A DNA stretch of 64,000 nucleotides from NCBI RefSeq assembly GCF_000504285.1, contig NZ_KI632511.1, forward strand, positions 6,244,154 to 6,308,153, written 5' to 3'. Within the stretch, counting starts at the first letter, position 1; every line of letters starts with the position of its first letter. The stretch comes from Actinospica robiniae DSM 44927 (lineage in GTDB: Bacteria; Actinomycetota; Actinomycetes; Streptomycetales; Catenulisporaceae). A program made the position numbers and the translations under genes. Under the pieces are notes generated by a model, which worked only from the letters and a program-made list of their open reading frames with translations, did no database searches and had not been told where the DNA came from. Positions 62,437 to 64,000 of the stretch are shown here, piece by piece.

Positions 62437-64000
62437 CTACGTGAACAGCAAGTGCCCGCACACCGGCCACTGACCTGAGCCGCTGCGCTCGTAGAGGAGC
62501 TCGGCCAGATCGGTCTGCTCGGCCGCGCTCGCCTGGTAGGGGTAGCCGGTGCCGCCCAGCGAGAGCCAGGTGCCCTCCGAGAACTGGTACATGCCGTAGA
62601 AGCCGTTGCCGGTGTTCTCGGCCGGGTTGCCGCCCGACTCGCATTTGGCCACTGCCGCCCAGTTCAGGTCGGCCGCGTCGGTCGGGAGCGCCTTGGTGCC
62701 CACCGCGAGGACCTCGTCGACCGGCTCCTTGGTGACGACCTTCTTGATCGCCTTCGGCGCCTGCGACTTGCCGTTGACGATCAGGAGGGCGTAGGTGACC
62801 GTCTCCTCGCCGTCCACGCCCGCGGTCTTCACCGTGCTGGTGCCCGCGTAGGCGCTCGCGTTGGAGACCTTGCTGACGTTGTAGGGGATCGAGACCTGCT
62901 TGGTCTCGGTCGTCCCCTGTATCCGGTTGACCGAGATCGTCTGGCCGTCCTGCGGCACCGACCCGGCCGGCACCGAGGGCGCGTCCTGGTTGTGCAGCGC
63001 GATCCCGGCCTGGCTGATGGCCGCGCTCACGGTGGCGGCGGTCGTGTTCAGCGGCACGGTCTTGCCGTCCACCAGGAACGTCACGTGCCGCATGGTGTAG
63101 ACCGACAGGCCGCTCAGGCCGCTGCGCGGGATCTGCATGGTCAGCGCGTCGTTGCTGCGCGCGCCGTCGGTGCGCACACCGAGCTCGCCCAGCGCCGCGC
63201 CGACGGTGGGGTAGTGCACCCACGTCGTGTGCTGCACGCCGTTGACGCTCAGCGACAGCTGTCGCCCGTAGCGCACCGTGATGGTCGCGCCGTCGGATGC
63301 GGAGGTGCCCACGGCCGGGGTGACGATGTCGCGGCTGCCGGTGCTGATGCCGTCCGCGGTGAGCACCGCGCCGACAGTGCCGGCGAAGGTGTGCACGGTC
63401 TGCGTCTGGCCGTCGACGGTCAGGGTGATCGACTTGTCGAGGGCCACGTAGGTGATCGCGCCGGCGACCAGGGCCGCGAGCACGGTGCCCTGCACGATCC
63501 GGCCCAGCGGGCCGGTGCGGGGCCGGGTGCGCAGCACGGGGGGCTTGCGGCCGGAACCCGCGGGCGCGGTCTCGGGGTCGCGGGCTCTGCCGCGGCGCGC
63601 GGGCGAGGAGGTCGGGTCGAACTCGTCGGGCGACGGGTCGAGCCCGGGCATCCCGGGCCGCCGCGAGGGTGCCTCGGCCGGCGCGGTGAGCAGATCGGTG
63701 GCGGTGGCCGTCGCGGTGCCCGCCCGGGTGAAGGACGCGGCCGCGCCGAACATCGGCGCGCCCAGGCCGCCGTGGCCGTAGCCGTCGCCGGACTCGGCGG
63801 GGTAGCCGCCCGGGTGGCCGTCGAAGCGCCCGGGGGCCTCGGGAGCGCCGTAGGGGCTCTCCGGGCCGTACTCGGGCGGGTAATCCGGCGCGTAGCCGGT
63901 CTCGGGGTAGACCCCCGGCTCGAAGGACGTCGCCTCGTAGGACGCGGCGGGGTAGTCCGGCTGGTAGCCGGGACCGGCCCCATAGGGCGCCTGTTCGAAG
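62437..64000 (-). CDS. rpfB: Resuscitation-promoting factor, RpfB-type (partial, 5' end beyond window)
   Basis: About 521 C-terminal residues of a gene that continues past the right edge. The visible N-terminal part is Pro/Gly/Tyr-rich and disordered ([20 protein letters not shown]). A single helix ([20 protein letters not shown]) anchors it. Three DUF348 repeats follow ([59 protein letters not shown]), then a G5 domain, then a lysozyme-like Rpf domain with catalytic Glu in [23 protein letters not shown]. RpfB is a peptidoglycan-cleaving enzyme that promotes growth resumption. The long Tyr-rich tail is larger than usual in RpfB. Confidence 0.92.
   Translation of the reverse strand, partial: FEQAPYGAGPGYQPDYPAASYEATSFEPGVYPETGYAPDYPPEYGPESPYGAPEAPGRFDGHPGGYPAESGDGYGHGGLGAPMFGAAASFTRAGTATATATDLLTAPAEAPSRRPGMPGLDPSPDEFDPTSSPARRGRARDPETAPAGSGRKPPVLRTRPRTGPLGRIVQGTVLAALVAGAITYVALDKSITLTVDGQTQTVHTFAGTVGAVLTADGISTGSRDIVTPAVGTSASDGATITVRYGRQLSLSVNGVQHTTWVHYPTVGAALGELGVRTDGARSNDALTMQIPRSGLSGLSVYTMRHVTFLVDGKTVPLNTTAATVSAAISQAGIALHNQDAPSVPAGSVPQDGQTISVNRIQGTTETKQVSIPYNVSKVSNASAYAGTSTVKTAGVDGEETVTYALLIVNGKSQAPKAIKKVVTKEPVDEVLAVGTKALPTDAADLNWAAVAKCESGGNPAENTGNGFYGMYQFSEGTWLSLGGTGYPYQASAAEQTDLAELLYERSGSGQWPVCGHLLFT

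Overview
The window is 64 kb of very GC-rich DNA from a filamentous actinomycete. Support for this comes from GTG/TTG starts with strong Shine-Dalgarno sites, wall teichoic acid and RpfB genes, a SepX/GlpR-type divisome gene, SigE-type ECF sigma factors, and a SpoIIE phosphatase with its own kinase-like domain. A Streptomyces or Catenulispora relative is plausible; the genus cannot be fixed from sequence alone.

Layout. 1-190 is the 3' end of a sensor histidine kinase. 219-12860 is a cell-surface glycopolymer cluster: a GT4 glycosyltransferase, a GT2-TagF fusion, two CDP-alcohol phosphatidyltransferases, GalE, a LicC/IPCT-like nucleotidyltransferase, a glycerol-1-phosphate-dehydrogenase-like enzyme, a GT2, and a TagGH-type ABC exporter. 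It is followed by a tandem pair of membrane-anchored esterase-like proteins, the first lacking its nucleophile. 15168-24149 carries tRNA-Arg(CCT), a large repeat protein, a heterodimeric ABC exporter whose two ATP sites look fully asymmetric, low-complexity proteins and an FmdB zinc ribbon with a poly-Ser tail. 24219-30262 holds a SpoIIE phosphatase, a penicillin-acylase-family protein with two TTA codons, 5-formyl-THF cyclo-ligase and a diguanylate cyclase. 30360-35439 is a tight operon galU-glp(moeA)-moaC-mog-acetyltransferase-sepX/glpR, which joins molybdopterin-type proteins to cell division.

35606-39854 is an accessory patch at tRNA-Ala(CGC). The tRNA 3' end is duplicated 2.5 kb downstream, bracketing a transposase remnant and an ECF sigma/membrane-sensor pair. 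An intact ISL3-family element with perfect 23-bp ends and an 8-bp target duplication lies just beyond. 40127-52278 holds a secreted beta-propeller, an XRE/TPR regulator, transporters, a secreted trypsin-like protease, a pirin and a D,D-carboxypeptidase. 52295-58327 is a fatty-acid catabolic operon (acyl-CoA dehydrogenase, thiolase, SDR, MaoC, acyl-CoA ligase) divergent from a TetR regulator across a clear palindromic operator.

58427-60179 records an IS-linked deletion. An IS3-family element sits between the first 24 codons of an ECF sigma gene and the last ~121 codons of a sensor gene like the one at 36922; the middle of both genes is gone. The window closes with ispE, ksgA and the 3' part of rpfB.
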